A stretch of 36,290 nt of DNA from Deltaproteobacteria bacterium (GCA_009929795.1 RZZR01000011.1:1-36290), one strand, 5' to 3'; counted from the stretch's first letter, positions 1 through 8,533 are shown. The notes: generated by a model not told the origin, from the letters alone. Translations and numbers: made by a program.

Positions 1-875
1 TCCGGGAATCGGGCAACTTTGTCCTCGATGGATGGGCAGTAGCGGGCCCCGATTCCGGTGATGACTCCCTGGAACAGGGGCGAGCGGTCGAATCCGGCCC
101 GGATGGTCTCGTGGGTGGCCTCATTGGTCCAGGTCACGAAGCAGGGCACCTGGGGCAGGCAGGGTCCGGGGCCGTGAAAGCTGAAGCGCGGTGGCGGGTC
201 GTCCCCGGGCTGGGGTTCCAGGAGGTCGAAGTCGACACTGTCCCGCAGCAGCCTCGGTACGGTCCCGGTTTTGAGGCGGCCTAGTTCCAATCCCAGATTG
301 CGGAGAGTGACCGAAAGACCCTGGCAGGCGGCATCGCCGAAGCGGCCGCCAGAAAAATTCCGCAAGCCGACGTGAATTAGACCCTGAAGAAAGGTGCCCG
401 TGGTCAGTAGGACGAACCGGGCCAGGATCGTCTCGCCCAGTAGGGTCGTGACCCCGCAGACCCGGCCGTTGTCGACCTGAATCCCTTCGACCGTGGCCTG
501 ACGGACCCAGAGATTTTGTCGGGAGAACAAGGATGAGGACACGGTCTTCTGGTAGGTGGCCCGGTCCATCTGGGCCCTGGTGGAGCGCACGGCCGGACCC
601 TTGCTCGTGTTCAGCGTCCTAAACTGGATGCCTGAGGCGTCGGCCCAGATGCCCATGAACCCACCAAGGGCGTCGATCTCCCGGACCATGTGGCCCTTGG
701 CCAGACCGCCGACGGCCGGATTGCAGGACAATTGGCCGATATGGTCGATGTTGCCGGTCAAGAGCAGGGTGGACAGACCCAGGCCGGAAGCGGCCATGGC
801 CGCTTCGGAGCCGGCATGGCCGGCCCCGACCACGACCAGATCGAAGCATTCGGGCGGGGGCGGCTTGCGGGTCAT
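1..875 (-). CDS. mnmG: tRNA uridine-5-carboxymethylaminomethyl modification enzyme MnmG (partial)
   Basis: The N-terminal 291 codons of MnmG (GidA) run off the left edge, so the gene is cut by the window and not broken. With MnmE this FAD enzyme makes the (carboxymethyl)aminomethyl group on wobble U34 of certain tRNAs, in the cytoplasm. The start ATG at 875 is followed by a proline-rich stretch and then the dinucleotide-binding motif VVVGAGHAGSEAA at residues 14-26. The family signatures SCNPAVGG and RTLNTSKGPAVR follow, and the reading frame stays open with typical MnmG spacing to the edge. The start overlaps the stop of the upstream M20 hydrolase gene by 4 bp (ATGA), which points to translational coupling in one minus-strand operon. 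Identification is secure; only the C-terminal half is unseen. Confidence 0.95.
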   Translation of the reverse strand, partial: MTRKPPPPECFDLVVVGAGHAGSEAAMAASGLGLSTLLLTGNIDHIGQLSCNPAVGGLAKGHMVREIDALGGFMGIWADASGIQFRTLNTSKGPAVRSTRAQMDRATYQKTVSSSLFSRQNLWVRQATVEGIQVDNGRVCGVTTLLGETILARFVLLTTGTFLQGLIHVGLRNFSGGRFGDAACQGLSVTLRNLGLELGRLKTGTVPRLLRDSVDFDLLEPQPGDDPPPRFSFHGPGPCLPQVPCFVTWTNEATHETIRAGFDRSPLFQGVITGIGARYCPSIEDKVARFP

Positions 876-2104
876 GCCTTGTCGAAGAGCGCCCGGGCCA
901 TGACCTGGGCATCCTTGAGAGTCGAGCCGATCAGAGCGTATTCGTTGGGCTGATGGGCCATCTCCTGGAGAGTGGCCCAGGCCACGACGTCGTGGCCGGC
1001 CCGACGGAGAAAGGCGGCCACCGTGCCCCCTCCGACGCCGACGAACCGGGGATCGACCTCGTAGACCCGGGACACGGCCCGGAAGACCCGGCGGGCGATG
1101 TCGCTGTCAGCCGATGTGGCCGGAGACTCCTCCCGCTGGACGACCTCCACCTCCACGTTCACGCCGCGCTCGGCGGCCACCTCCTGGCCGAGGGCTTCGA
1201 TTTCTTTCAGAAGTTGATCAACGCCTTCCCCGGGAAGGATTCGGCAGTCGACGTAAAAGACGTCCCGACCGGGCAGGGTGTTCACGTTGGGGACGTTGGC
1301 GTCCTTTCGAGTGGGGGTGATCGTGGTCCTGGGCGGGGAGAAGAGCGGGTCGCCAGGGCGTTTGGCCCGGGTTTGGTCCAGGGCTTCCAGGCGAAGGATC
1401 ATGTCGGCCGCGGCCGTGAGGCTGTTGAGCCCCAATGCGGGGCGCGAGGCGTGGCATTGGCGGCCGAGGACGGTGATTTTGATCCAGAGCTGGCCCTTTT
1501 CGGCGATCTCGATACGGGATCCGTCCGGGCCGCCCACGTCCGGGACCAGGAAGAGATCTCCGGACCGGAAAAGGTCGGCCCGGTTTTCCATGACCCAACG
1601 CATGCCAAAGGCGCTTCCGGTCTCCTCGTCGGCGACGAAGAGCAGGCCGAGGTTCATGGGCGGAGTGGTTTTCGTGTCGGTCAAGGCCTTGAGCAGGAGC
1701 AGACTGGAGAGGATGCCCTGGTGGTTGTCCTCTGTGCCCCGGCCGATCATCCGGTCGCCATCGACAACGACTTCGAATGGTTCGGTCTCCCAGAGGGCTG
1801 TATCGCCCGGAGGGACCACGTCCGTGTGTCCGATGATCCAGAAGGTCCGATTTCGGTCGAAACCCGGCAGAATCGCGGCCACATTGGGACGATATCCACA
1901 GGGAACACGGTCGTCCGGAGCGTTCAGGACGGTGATCTCGACCCCGAGGATCTCCGACAGGCGGGAACGGAGAAAGTCGGCCTTTTCTTGTTCGCCCGTC
2001 CCCTCGTTGGTTGGGCCTACAGCCGGACGAGCGACCAGTTCGCGTTGCAGGGCGATGAGATCCTGGCGCAGGGCCTCTATGCGGGAAAGGACGGCCTCGG
2101 GCAT
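872..2104 (-). CDS. M20 family metallo-hydrolase (ArgE/DapE/ACY1-like)
   Basis: This is a 410-residue cytoplasmic di-zinc amidohydrolase of the M20 peptidase family. The metal and catalytic positions are visible: GHTDVVPPG (H93, D95), GRGTEDNHQG (E125-D126), the catalytic pair DEETG (E160-E161), VPDVG (D189) and a late His in LQEMAHQPNEY. The inserted dimerisation domain lies about residues 200-310 (QCHASRPALG onward). Members cleave N-acyl amino acids or small peptides; the sequence does not decide between ArgE-, DapE- and dipeptidase-like activity, so no symbol is given. The start at 2104 is preferred over an upstream in-frame ATG at 2161 because GGAGGA lies 5 bases upstream and family homology begins here. 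The stop overlaps the mnmG start by 4 bp. Confidence 0.85.
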   Translation of the reverse strand: MPEAVLSRIEALRQDLIALQRELVARPAVGPTNEGTGEQEKADFLRSRLSEILGVEITVLNAPDDRVPCGYRPNVAAILPGFDRNRTFWIIGHTDVVPPGDTALWETEPFEVVVDGDRMIGRGTEDNHQGILSSLLLLKALTDTKTTPPMNLGLLFVADEETGSAFGMRWVMENRADLFRSGDLFLVPDVGGPDGSRIEIAEKGQLWIKITVLGRQCHASRPALGLNSLTAAADMILRLEALDQTRAKRPGDPLFSPPRTTITPTRKDANVPNVNTLPGRDVFYVDCRILPGEGVDQLLKEIEALGQEVAAERGVNVEVEVVQREESPATSADSDIARRVFRAVSRVYEVDPRFVGVGGGTVAAFLRRAGHDVVAWATLQEMAHQPNEYALIGSTLKDAQVMARALFDKA

Positions 2105-2132
2105 GATTCCTCCGGGTATGGGATTGGAAACG

Positions 2133-2156
2133 AAAACGGCAGGGTCACCCCTGCCG
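2133..2156 (-). terminator. Rho-independent terminator after the PxxKW gene
   Basis: A perfect 8-bp stem (CGGCAGGG / CCCTGCCG, arms 2137-2144 and 2149-2156) with a 4-base loop is followed on the minus strand by TTTT and then CGTTT. It sits 40 bp after the PxxKW stop and just before the M20 start, so it probably separates the small gene from the M20-mnmG operon. The T-tract is short, so some read-through is likely. Confidence 0.65.
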
Positions 2157-2195
2157 AACATCGTGTCTCGCGGACCCCAAGGGGGACGCTATGGA

Positions 2196-2474
2196 CTACC
2201 GGCCTCGGGCAGCGCGCTTGGAGGCCTTCAGCGGGTTGACCTTGACCTTTCCAGCCTTGTCGATGCTGGCCTTGACGTGGGTGGCAAAGTTGCATGCCCC
2301 GCCGGACCATTTGGCCTCGGGCTGGGCGTAGCTGGTGCAAAACTGCTGCCCCTCGAATTCCCGGATCCGGTCACAGCCGTTGCATTTCTCGACGATGGGC
2401 TGCAGGATGAATCCCTTGAACTGGAGCCCTTCGGGGGACATGACGGCTCCCTGAAAATAGTTTTGATCGGACAT
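2196..2474 (-). CDS. PxxKW family cysteine-rich protein
   Basis: This 92-residue cytoplasmic protein has four cysteines: C31 and C34 in EKCNGCDRI, C46 in QFCTSY and C60 in GGACNF. The PEAKW motif between the third and fourth names the family; the pattern suggests a small metal- or redox-binding fold. The family is known mainly from sulfate-reducing deltaproteobacteria and has no assigned function that I know of. The C-terminus is rich in Lys/Arg/Ala, reminiscent of a nucleic-acid-binding tail, but that is inference. AAGGAGG precedes the ATG at 2474 with good spacing. A consensus -35 upstream and a hairpin terminator downstream make it look like a well-expressed single-gene unit. Confidence 0.8.
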   Translation of the reverse strand: MSDQNYFQGAVMSPEGLQFKGFILQPIVEKCNGCDRIREFEGQQFCTSYAQPEAKWSGGACNFATHVKASIDKAGKVKVNPLKASKRAARGR

Positions 2475-2561
2475 GATTTTTTTCCTCCTTGCTCGAAAGA
2501 GCCTGAATCCTGAAACGCCCGCCTGGGGCGCGGGGGATGTATGTTACGGCAAACCGTCTCT

Positions 2562-2589
2562 CCTATGGATTTGACCGCGATGTTGTCAA
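2562..2589 (-). promoter_or_regulatory. Putative sigma-70 promoter for the PxxKW gene
   Basis: On the minus strand a perfect TTGACA (2584-2589) is followed after 16 bases by CATAGG (2562-2567), a weak -10 box (3 of 6 matches). The box lies about 88 bases upstream of the PxxKW start, in the only gap between the divergent gene pair. The -35 is strong and the -10 poor, so the exact -10 is uncertain. Confidence 0.4.
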
Positions 2590-2652
2590 GCCTGAAATCC
2601 GAGCCAGCGCTTCGCGCTTTTCTTTCGGAGTCTGTCGGGAGCGTCGTCTGAG

Positions 2653-3447
2653 ATGGCCCCGTCCTGTCTGCTCGTCCACGGATATGGCGGGCTACCCTTC
2701 GAGATGGAGCCTCTGGCCGAGGCCCTGGAGGGGGCGGGAGTCCGTTGTTCGGTCCCTCTCCTTCCAGGCCACGGCCTCGGACCAGAGGAATTCCGCAGCA
2801 CTGGATTTTCCGACTGGTGCAGGGCTGTGGAAGAAGCCTGGACCGAGTTGGCCTCGGCGGGTGGCCCGGTTTTCGTGGCCGGCCTGTCCATGGGTGGGAG
2901 CATCGGACTTTGGCTGGCCCAGCGCCACGTTTTGGCCGGCCTGGTCACGGTGTCGGCCCCGGTCTTCATTCATCGCTATTTTCCCTGGCATCTTCCGGAT
3001 TGGAGAATCCCTTTCCTGGGGGTCGCCAAGCATTTCGTGCCCACGGTCCCGGCCCCGTTGGCCGTTCCGGAGTCACGGGCCATCGCCCCATGGCGGGGGT
3101 ACGAGGGCTTTCACGCCCTGGGCCCCCTTCATTCCCTGATCCAAGGCCTTCGAAGGGTACGGGCCGGCCTTTCCCTTGTGCAGGCCCCGCTTCTTTGCAT
3201 TCATGCTCCGGAGGATAGAACCTGTCTTGTGGATAACGCCTGGGAGATCGTCCGCGACGTGAATTCCCCCGAGCGTCGGATGGAACTTCTGTCCGTTCGG
3301 GAGCGGGTGACCAGCGCCCATGTTCTGACCACCCATCGGGAGACCCGGGACCGAGTGGCCACCCGGGTCCGCGATTTTATTCTCGAGCGGTCTGGCGGGA
3401 CCGATCCAGCAGGTCCAGAAACCGGGGCAGAACCATGTCCGGGGTGA
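2653..3447 (+). CDS. Alpha/beta hydrolase, carboxylesterase/monoacylglycerol-lipase-like
   Basis: A 264-residue alpha/beta hydrolase of the Est30 type, acting on short acyl esters; the physiological substrate cannot be read from the sequence. LLVHGYGG (residues 6-13) forms the oxyanion region, GLSMGG carries the nucleophile S79, APEDRT gives D188 and SAHVLTTH gives H223, so the catalytic triad is complete. There is no signal peptide, which makes it cytoplasmic. The in-frame region opens only at 2596, and ATG 2653 is the first ATG, with a rather distant GGGAG at 2637-2641. The last 71 bp overlap the 3' end of the GT9 gene on the other strand; about 20 poorly conserved-looking Gly/Pro-rich residues after FILERSGG fall in that overlap. 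Confidence 0.8.
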   Translation: MAPSCLLVHGYGGLPFEMEPLAEALEGAGVRCSVPLLPGHGLGPEEFRSTGFSDWCRAVEEAWTELASAGGPVFVAGLSMGGSIGLWLAQRHVLAGLVTVSAPVFIHRYFPWHLPDWRIPFLGVAKHFVPTVPAPLAVPESRAIAPWRGYEGFHALGPLHSLIQGLRRVRAGLSLVQAPLLCIHAPEDRTCLVDNAWEIVRDVNSPERRMELLSVRERVTSAHVLTTHRETRDRVATRVRDFILERSGGTDPAGPETGAEPCPG

Positions 3448-4444
3448 GCTCGTTCAGGCAGGCCAGGTCCCCCCGGGCGCAGAGGTCGGAGTCGCAGGGC
3501 TGGCAGGACATGTTCAGGGCCACGTGGACGTGGTCGGGAGACGGATAGCTCCAATCCTTGTCCGTGGACCCCCGGACAATGAGGGTGGGGACGCCCAAGG
3601 CCGTGGCGAAGTGGGAAGGGGCCGAGCAATTGCCCAGATGGAGAGCGGCTTGGCCCATGATGGCGGCCATCTGACGAAGGTCGAGAAGATCTTCGGCCAC
3701 AATGGTCCGTTCGGAGCGGTTCAAGGCCTTGGCGGCCGTTTCGGCGTCGTCCCATTCGCCGGGACCGTACAGGAAGAGAAAGACGAGGTCAGGCCTGGCT
3801 TCCAGAGCCAGGGCGGCTAGACGGCCGAAATGGGCCGGGGGCCATTTCCTGGTTGGGCTGCGGTGGCTGGGATCCACGGTGACCAGACGATCGTCGGGTC
3901 CGAGGCCGTGTCGCCGAAGAAAGGCCCTGGCCCAGTCCTTTTCATCCTCGGTCGGGAACAGGGCCGGAGGCTCACCCTTCCACTCAATGCCCAGGGGGGC
4001 CAGGACGCTGGCCTTGCACTGGCCGGCCCAGCGATCGATCTGGTCGGTCCAATGCGTGTAGAGCCAACGGTTGTACCAGGGCGGGGTGTAGGTCAGACGG
4101 ACGGCCTTGCGGCACATGGCCACGATGAAACGGATTCTCGGCAATTGCTGAAAGTCGACGACCAGGTCGTAGCGGGTCCGGGCCACCCGGGCGTAAAAGG
4201 CGAAGGAACGAATCGGACTGGACTGGGTTTTTTTGTCCAGTATCCAGACATGGTCCACGCAGGGATTGTGTTGGAGAACCGGGGCGCACTTGGCCTCGGT
4301 CAGGACATGGATGCTCGCCCGGGGCCATTTTCGGCGCAGCAAGGTCAGGGAGGGGGTGAGGAGTACCACGTCCCCGATCTGGCGGAGCTGGCAGACGAGG
4401 ATGGACTTGGGGTCCAGATCGGCGAGAGGAGCCTGGGTGGTCAT
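3377..4444 (-). CDS. Glycosyltransferase family 9 (ADP-heptose:LPS heptosyltransferase-like)
   Basis: This 355-residue GT-B glycosyltransferase begins its first Rossmann domain with ILVCQLRQIGDVVLLTP (residues 15-31), the hallmark of the WaaC/WaaF/RfaF group that adds heptose to the LPS inner core at the inner membrane. The donor-binding half contains DRLVTVDPSHRSPTRKWPP and the later GNCSAPSHFATALGVPTL region typical of GT9. A cluster of cysteines near the C-terminus (CQPCDSDLCARGDLAC) also occurs in many GT9 enzymes. It is the last gene of the minus-strand glycan operon, and its ATG overlaps the asnB stop by 4 bp. The acceptor and the exact sugar cannot be told from sequence alone. Confidence 0.85.
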   Translation of the reverse strand: MTTQAPLADLDPKSILVCQLRQIGDVVLLTPSLTLLRRKWPRASIHVLTEAKCAPVLQHNPCVDHVWILDKKTQSSPIRSFAFYARVARTRYDLVVDFQQLPRIRFIVAMCRKAVRLTYTPPWYNRWLYTHWTDQIDRWAGQCKASVLAPLGIEWKGEPPALFPTEDEKDWARAFLRRHGLGPDDRLVTVDPSHRSPTRKWPPAHFGRLAALALEARPDLVFLFLYGPGEWDDAETAAKALNRSERTIVAEDLLDLRQMAAIMGQAALHLGNCSAPSHFATALGVPTLIVRGSTDKDWSYPSPDHVHVALNMSCQPCDSDLCARGDLACLNELTPDMVLPRFLDLLDRSRQTARE

Positions 4445-6312
4445 GGGTTCCGGTTCTCGCGGGCCCAGAGGGCGAAGTTCAGGGTTCGCCAGAGGATGGT
4501 GGTGTGGTCCTGCTGGCCTTTGGAGTGTTCTCCGGCCATGGTCTCAAGGGCGTCCATGTTGATGTAAGCTCGCAGCACATCGCGGCTGGAGCCCAGGGCA
4601 TCTTGGAGAAATCCGGCCATGGGTCCTCGCAGCCATTGGCCCACGGGCATGGAGAAGCCCTGTTTGGGTCTGTGGACGAGATCGGTCGGCAGGAATTGTT
4701 CGGCCAGGCGTTTCAAAAGGTATTTGGTGGTTCGCCCCTGAATCTTGAATCGGAGCGGCAGGGAGGCGCAGTACTCGATCAAGGGATGATCGAGAAAGGG
4801 GCAGCGGACTTCGAGGCTGTGGGCCATGGAGGCGATATCGGTCTTGACCAGGAGCTGGTCGGGCAAGGACGTCTGATTGTCGAGCCACAGGAGACGTTCA
4901 ACCGGGTTGGCGGCGGAGGAAAAGGAGCCTGCGTACCAAGGCAGGTACCAGGAGGCGAAAGATTTGCGGGTGGCGGTCCGGAAGTCCGCGGTGAAGAGAC
5001 GATCTTTGACCGGAGCCAGTCGGGCCTCGTTGCGAAGCAGGGGCTTGAGTTCGGGCCTCAGCCAGTGGGAAATGATATGGCGGCGGACCCTGGCGGATGG
5101 ACCAGAGGACCTGGCCAGGCTGTCCAACGTGTCCAGCCTTCCCGGGCGGGAAGAAAGGATGCCGTCGGCCAGGCGGGCCAGACGGGTCTTGACGAAGGTC
5201 GGGTAGCCGCACATGAGTTCGTCCCCGCCATCTCCGCCCAGGGCCACGGTGACCTCCTGCCGGGCCATGCGGCAGAGAAAGAAGGTGGCCAAGGCGGCGT
5301 CGTCCGCAAAGGGTTCGCCGAATTGCCTAGCCAGGGGTGGTAGGAGTTCCAGGGAGGTCGGGGGCATGATCTCCTCATGGTGCTCGGTGCCTAGGATGGT
5401 GGCCACCCGTCTGGCGTGGGGAGATTCGTCGAACCGTCTATCCGTGAAGCCGATGGAAAAGGTCTTGGGTGGGCGGTCCATGAGTCGAACCATTGATTCG
5501 GCAATCAGGCTGGAATCGATGCCTCCGCTCAAAAGGGCTCCAAAGGGGACATCGCTCCGCATGCGCAGGGCCACGGCCCGATCCAGGGCCTTGGTCAGAC
5601 CGTCCAGGGCCTCGCGTTCCGAGAGGTCGATCTTGGGCCGGTAGTCCAAGGCCCAGTATCGCTCCATGGTCCAGCCGTTTCGGTCGAACACGGCCACATG
5701 GGCCGGTGGGAGTTTGCGGATGGCGGTATGGATGGACAAGGGGGCCGGGATGCACTCCAGGCTGAAGAAGAGGTCCACCGCCACCGGGTCCACGGACCGG
5801 TCGATCTCCGAGTGGGCGGCCAGGGCCCTGATTTCGGAGGCAAAGACGATCCGCCGTCCCCGCAGGGCATAGAAGAGGGGTTTCTGGCCCAGGCGGTCCC
5901 GGGCCAGGATGAGGCGTTCACGAACCGGGTCCCAGATGCCCAGGGCGAACATGCCCCGCATGTGGCAAACGGCTTCGGTTCCGAATTTTCGGTAGAGGGC
6001 CAGGATGACTTCCGTGTCTCCGGAGGAGCGAAAGGGATAGCCGGTGTCCCGGAGTTCCTCTCGGAGTTCGGCGAAGTTGTACATCTCGCCGTTGAAGACG
6101 ATGGCCGTTCCGGTGTCCGGATCGACCATGGGCTGGTTTCCGGCCGGACTGAGGTCGAGGATGGCCAGACGGGTGTGCCCGAGAACCATGTTCGGCCCGA
6201 ACCACAAGGACTGCCGGTCCGGACCCCGGTGTCGGAGCCGTTCCAGGACCGGGTCCAGGATCCCGGGCCGCGGGGCGGTATCGAAATCGAGGTGTCCGGC
6301 TATACCGCACAT
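4441..6312 (-). CDS. asnB: Asparagine synthase (glutamine-hydrolysing), AsnB family
   Basis: A 623-residue class II amidotransferase. The start at 6312 is fixed by the invariant Met-Cys N-terminus (MCGIAG); C2 is the glutaminase nucleophile after Met removal, and AGGGGA lies just upstream. The glutaminase domain spans about residues 2-210 (LRHRGPD, IVFNGEMYNF, SSGDTEVIL). The synthetase domain follows, with the ATP PP-loop SGGIDSS at 262-268. An in-frame extension to 6564 lies over the upstream GT4 gene and is not used. The enzyme moves ammonia from glutamine to an acyl-adenylated carboxylate, classically aspartate. Its place between glycosyltransferases (13-bp overlap before, 4-bp after) suggests that it may amidate a sugar carboxylate, as AsnB homologues in surface-polysaccharide loci do; that is inference. 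Confidence 0.88.
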   Translation of the reverse strand: MCGIAGHLDFDTAPRPGILDPVLERLRHRGPDRQSLWFGPNMVLGHTRLAILDLSPAGNQPMVDPDTGTAIVFNGEMYNFAELREELRDTGYPFRSSGDTEVILALYRKFGTEAVCHMRGMFALGIWDPVRERLILARDRLGQKPLFYALRGRRIVFASEIRALAAHSEIDRSVDPVAVDLFFSLECIPAPLSIHTAIRKLPPAHVAVFDRNGWTMERYWALDYRPKIDLSEREALDGLTKALDRAVALRMRSDVPFGALLSGGIDSSLIAESMVRLMDRPPKTFSIGFTDRRFDESPHARRVATILGTEHHEEIMPPTSLELLPPLARQFGEPFADDAALATFFLCRMARQEVTVALGGDGGDELMCGYPTFVKTRLARLADGILSSRPGRLDTLDSLARSSGPSARVRRHIISHWLRPELKPLLRNEARLAPVKDRLFTADFRTATRKSFASWYLPWYAGSFSSAANPVERLLWLDNQTSLPDQLLVKTDIASMAHSLEVRCPFLDHPLIEYCASLPLRFKIQGRTTKYLLKRLAEQFLPTDLVHRPKQGFSMPVGQWLRGPMAGFLQDALGSSRDVLRAYINMDALETMAGEHSKGQQDHTTILWRTLNFALWARENRNP

Positions 6313-7430
6313 GGCTGTTTCCCCTGGGCGACTCGTTCGACGATGTTCAGGAATGGGTCGAGGCCGGCGACGAGGTGTTCGGGCCAGGAAAAAGGCTGCC
6401 CGAGTGGGCGTTCCAGGGCCTTGGAAACGGCTCGGGCCAGGGACGGAATATCCATGGGGTCCGGGACGATCAGATCCGGATCCAAAAACACCGAACTCCC
6501 GTTGCAGGATGTGGAGACCGTGGGCAGGCCGCAGGCCAGGGCCTCGAGCACGGCGTTGGAGCATGCGTCGTAGAGCGTCGGCAGGATAAAGGCCTCGCAG
6601 GCGTGGTAGAAGGTGGGCATGCGTCGAACCCGCCCCAGGAAGTGGACCCTATCCTCGACCCCAAGGCTGCGGGCAATGGCCTGGAATCGGGACGGGTTTC
6701 TTCCTCCGGCCACGGCCAGGCGGATTTCAGCCGGAAGGAAGGTGAGCATAGATAGGGCCTGAGGCAGGCCCTTGAGCATAAAGTTGGTTCCGGCCAGACC
6801 GACGACCCGGCCCTCGGGGGACAGACCCATGGCCGACCGGGATTGACGGCATTGGAGGTATGTGGCCGGTGTGAACCGGGCCAAGTCCGGGCGGTTGTAG
6901 ACGACTTCGAAATCCGACGGCGAGAGCCAGGGGTGCGCGGCCACGGTCCAGTCCCGGACGAGGTGGGAATTGGCAACCTTGACGGTCGAACGCTTGAGTT
7001 GGATCCGCTCGATGGCCATGGCCAGGGCGTGTCCCGGATTGACTCGCCTCCGGACGCTTTTCCAGATCCGGGAGGGGCCAGGTGACCATGCCCGGGAACT
7101 GAGACGCCAGAAGGTGGCTGTGGGGCCGCCGCTGATCCGCAGGATATCCTGGCAGAGGGTATTGTCCAGGCCTATGGTGCAGTCGAAACCGGCGGCCCGT
7201 CGGATCTGCTCGGCCCGAAGGGCGAACCAGAGGGTTTTGCCGAATCGTCCCAGGCGAGGTCTGGCCACGGGCAGGATGTCCACTCCGGGGGGGGCGTCAT
7301 CGGCCCGGGAACAGACACAGGTCACCCGGCAGACGCCGGCCAGGGCCTGGGACAGGGACCAAGCGAATTGTTCCATGCCGCCGTAGCGGCTCAAGCGGGG
7401 AACGAGAATTCCAACGTGGCGATCCTTCAC
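6300..7430 (-). CDS. Glycosyltransferase family 4, WaaG-like
   Basis: A 376-residue GT-B enzyme of the GT4 family. The acceptor domain opens with VGILVPRLSRYGGMEQFAWSL; the linker GRVVGLAGTNFMLKGLPQAL begins the donor domain; and LPTLYDACSNAVLEALACG is the sugar-nucleotide motif. The first acidic position of the EX7E motif is Asp here (D-x7-E). The overall layout resembles the LPS core glucosyltransferase WaaG, which works on the cytoplasmic face of the inner membrane, but donor and acceptor are unproven. Its ATG overlaps the stop of the preceding GT4 by 4 bp, and its stop lies 13 bp inside asnB, so the four genes are almost certainly cotranscribed and translationally coupled. Confidence 0.85.
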   Translation of the reverse strand: MKDRHVGILVPRLSRYGGMEQFAWSLSQALAGVCRVTCVCSRADDAPPGVDILPVARPRLGRFGKTLWFALRAEQIRRAAGFDCTIGLDNTLCQDILRISGGPTATFWRLSSRAWSPGPSRIWKSVRRRVNPGHALAMAIERIQLKRSTVKVANSHLVRDWTVAAHPWLSPSDFEVVYNRPDLARFTPATYLQCRQSRSAMGLSPEGRVVGLAGTNFMLKGLPQALSMLTFLPAEIRLAVAGGRNPSRFQAIARSLGVEDRVHFLGRVRRMPTFYHACEAFILPTLYDACSNAVLEALACGLPTVSTSCNGSSVFLDPDLIVPDPMDIPSLARAVSKALERPLGQPFSWPEHLVAGLDPFLNIVERVAQGKQPCAV

Positions 7431-8533
7431 GGGCAGACCCGTTCGTAGACCTCCAGGGTCCGGCGGACAAAGGTTTCGTCGTCAAGATTCTCCATGACTC
7501 GGGCCTGCTCCCGGGCCAGATCACGGGTCAGGCCGGGATCCCTGGCCAAGGTGGCGAGTCGTTCGGCCATGGCCGCAACGTCACCCGGTTGAAACAGGGC
7601 CCGGGGATGGAGCAGGTCGGGCATGACCCCGACTCGAGTTCCGATCAGAGGAACGTTGCAGGACATGATCTCCAGCGCAGCCCGGGCGATGGTCTCGGAC
7701 CAGAGGGAGGATACCAGGCCGAGATCCGCGGCCGAAATGCAGGCTGGAACATCCCGGCGACGGCCGCTGATGCGGACCCGGTCCCCCAGGCCGAGATCGT
7801 TGATCCAGGCCCTGATGGTCTGTTCCGGAGTGGCCGAATCAAAGCCGATCAGAAAGAGGCGGACATGCTCGTTTTCCGGTTTTTTGACCAGGGCGGCCAA
7901 GGCCTCCAATGCTTGTCTCTGGCCCTTGACCTCGTCGAATCGTCCCAGAAGGCCAATGACGAAATGGTGCTCGAGAAAACCGAATTCGGCTCTGATCCGG
8001 TGTCGTCCGTCGAGATCGAAGTGAAAAACTTTCCGGTCCACTCCGCCAATGATTTGATGAAGCCGCTCCAGTCCCAGACCGAAGGCTGCTTTGAAATGGT
8101 TTGTCATGGGTGAGTTGGTGGAGATGACGGCATCGGCGACGTCGTTGTGCAACCAGCGGTTGACGAAATTGGACCGGGGAAGACGCTGGTCGCCCCGGGT
8201 CCGGACCAGCCCGAAGCCGCCGATTTTCCGACGAAGAATCCCCCAGTGGACAAAGGCCTCGCCGCGGTGGCAGTTGACGATATTGGGACGAAATTCCCGA
8301 ATCACGGACTTGAGTTTCCAGTAGAGGCCCACTAGCTTGACCGGGTTGGCGGTGTTTATGTCAAGGGCCAGCAGAGGAAGTCCCATGTGCAGAGCTTCAG
8401 TCTCGGGTTCTGTGCCCGTCTGGACCACTGTTAGGACTTCGTGCCCGAGAGCCCGAAGGAGTTTGGCCAGTTTGAGGGCGTACCAAGCGGTAGCGTTGTA
8501 CCAGCGGACGTTGATGACCTGAATGACATTCAT
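7427..8533 (-). CDS. Glycosyltransferase family 4
   Basis: First gene of the minus-strand glycan operon, encoding a 368-residue GT4 enzyme. The N-terminal acceptor domain starts MNVIQVINVRWYNA; the donor domain opens with IGLLGRFDEVKGQRQAL and contains an intact EX7E motif in SETIARAALEIMSC. The start at 8533 is chosen because family homology begins there. A longer in-frame opening to 9166 runs antisense through the GT2 gene and reads as non-biological sequence. No good SD precedes the ATG. The divergent GT2 gene begins 3 bp away, so the promoter of this operon must lie inside the GT2 coding region. The product probably adds a hexose to a lipid-linked or LPS acceptor; the sugar is unknown. 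Confidence 0.82.
   Translation of the reverse strand: MNVIQVINVRWYNATAWYALKLAKLLRALGHEVLTVVQTGTEPETEALHMGLPLLALDINTANPVKLVGLYWKLKSVIREFRPNIVNCHRGEAFVHWGILRRKIGGFGLVRTRGDQRLPRSNFVNRWLHNDVADAVISTNSPMTNHFKAAFGLGLERLHQIIGGVDRKVFHFDLDGRHRIRAEFGFLEHHFVIGLLGRFDEVKGQRQALEALAALVKKPENEHVRLFLIGFDSATPEQTIRAWINDLGLGDRVRISGRRRDVPACISAADLGLVSSLWSETIARAALEIMSCNVPLIGTRVGVMPDLLHPRALFQPGDVAAMAERLATLARDPGLTRDLAREQARVMENLDDETFVRRTLEVYERVCP

Noticed and set aside
953-2239. Plus-strand 428-codon open frame opposite the M20 gene, and a 411-codon one at 1278-2513
   Set aside because: They lie antisense to a clear M20 hydrolase, have no recognisable motif or SD, and are typical open antisense frames in GC-rich DNA.
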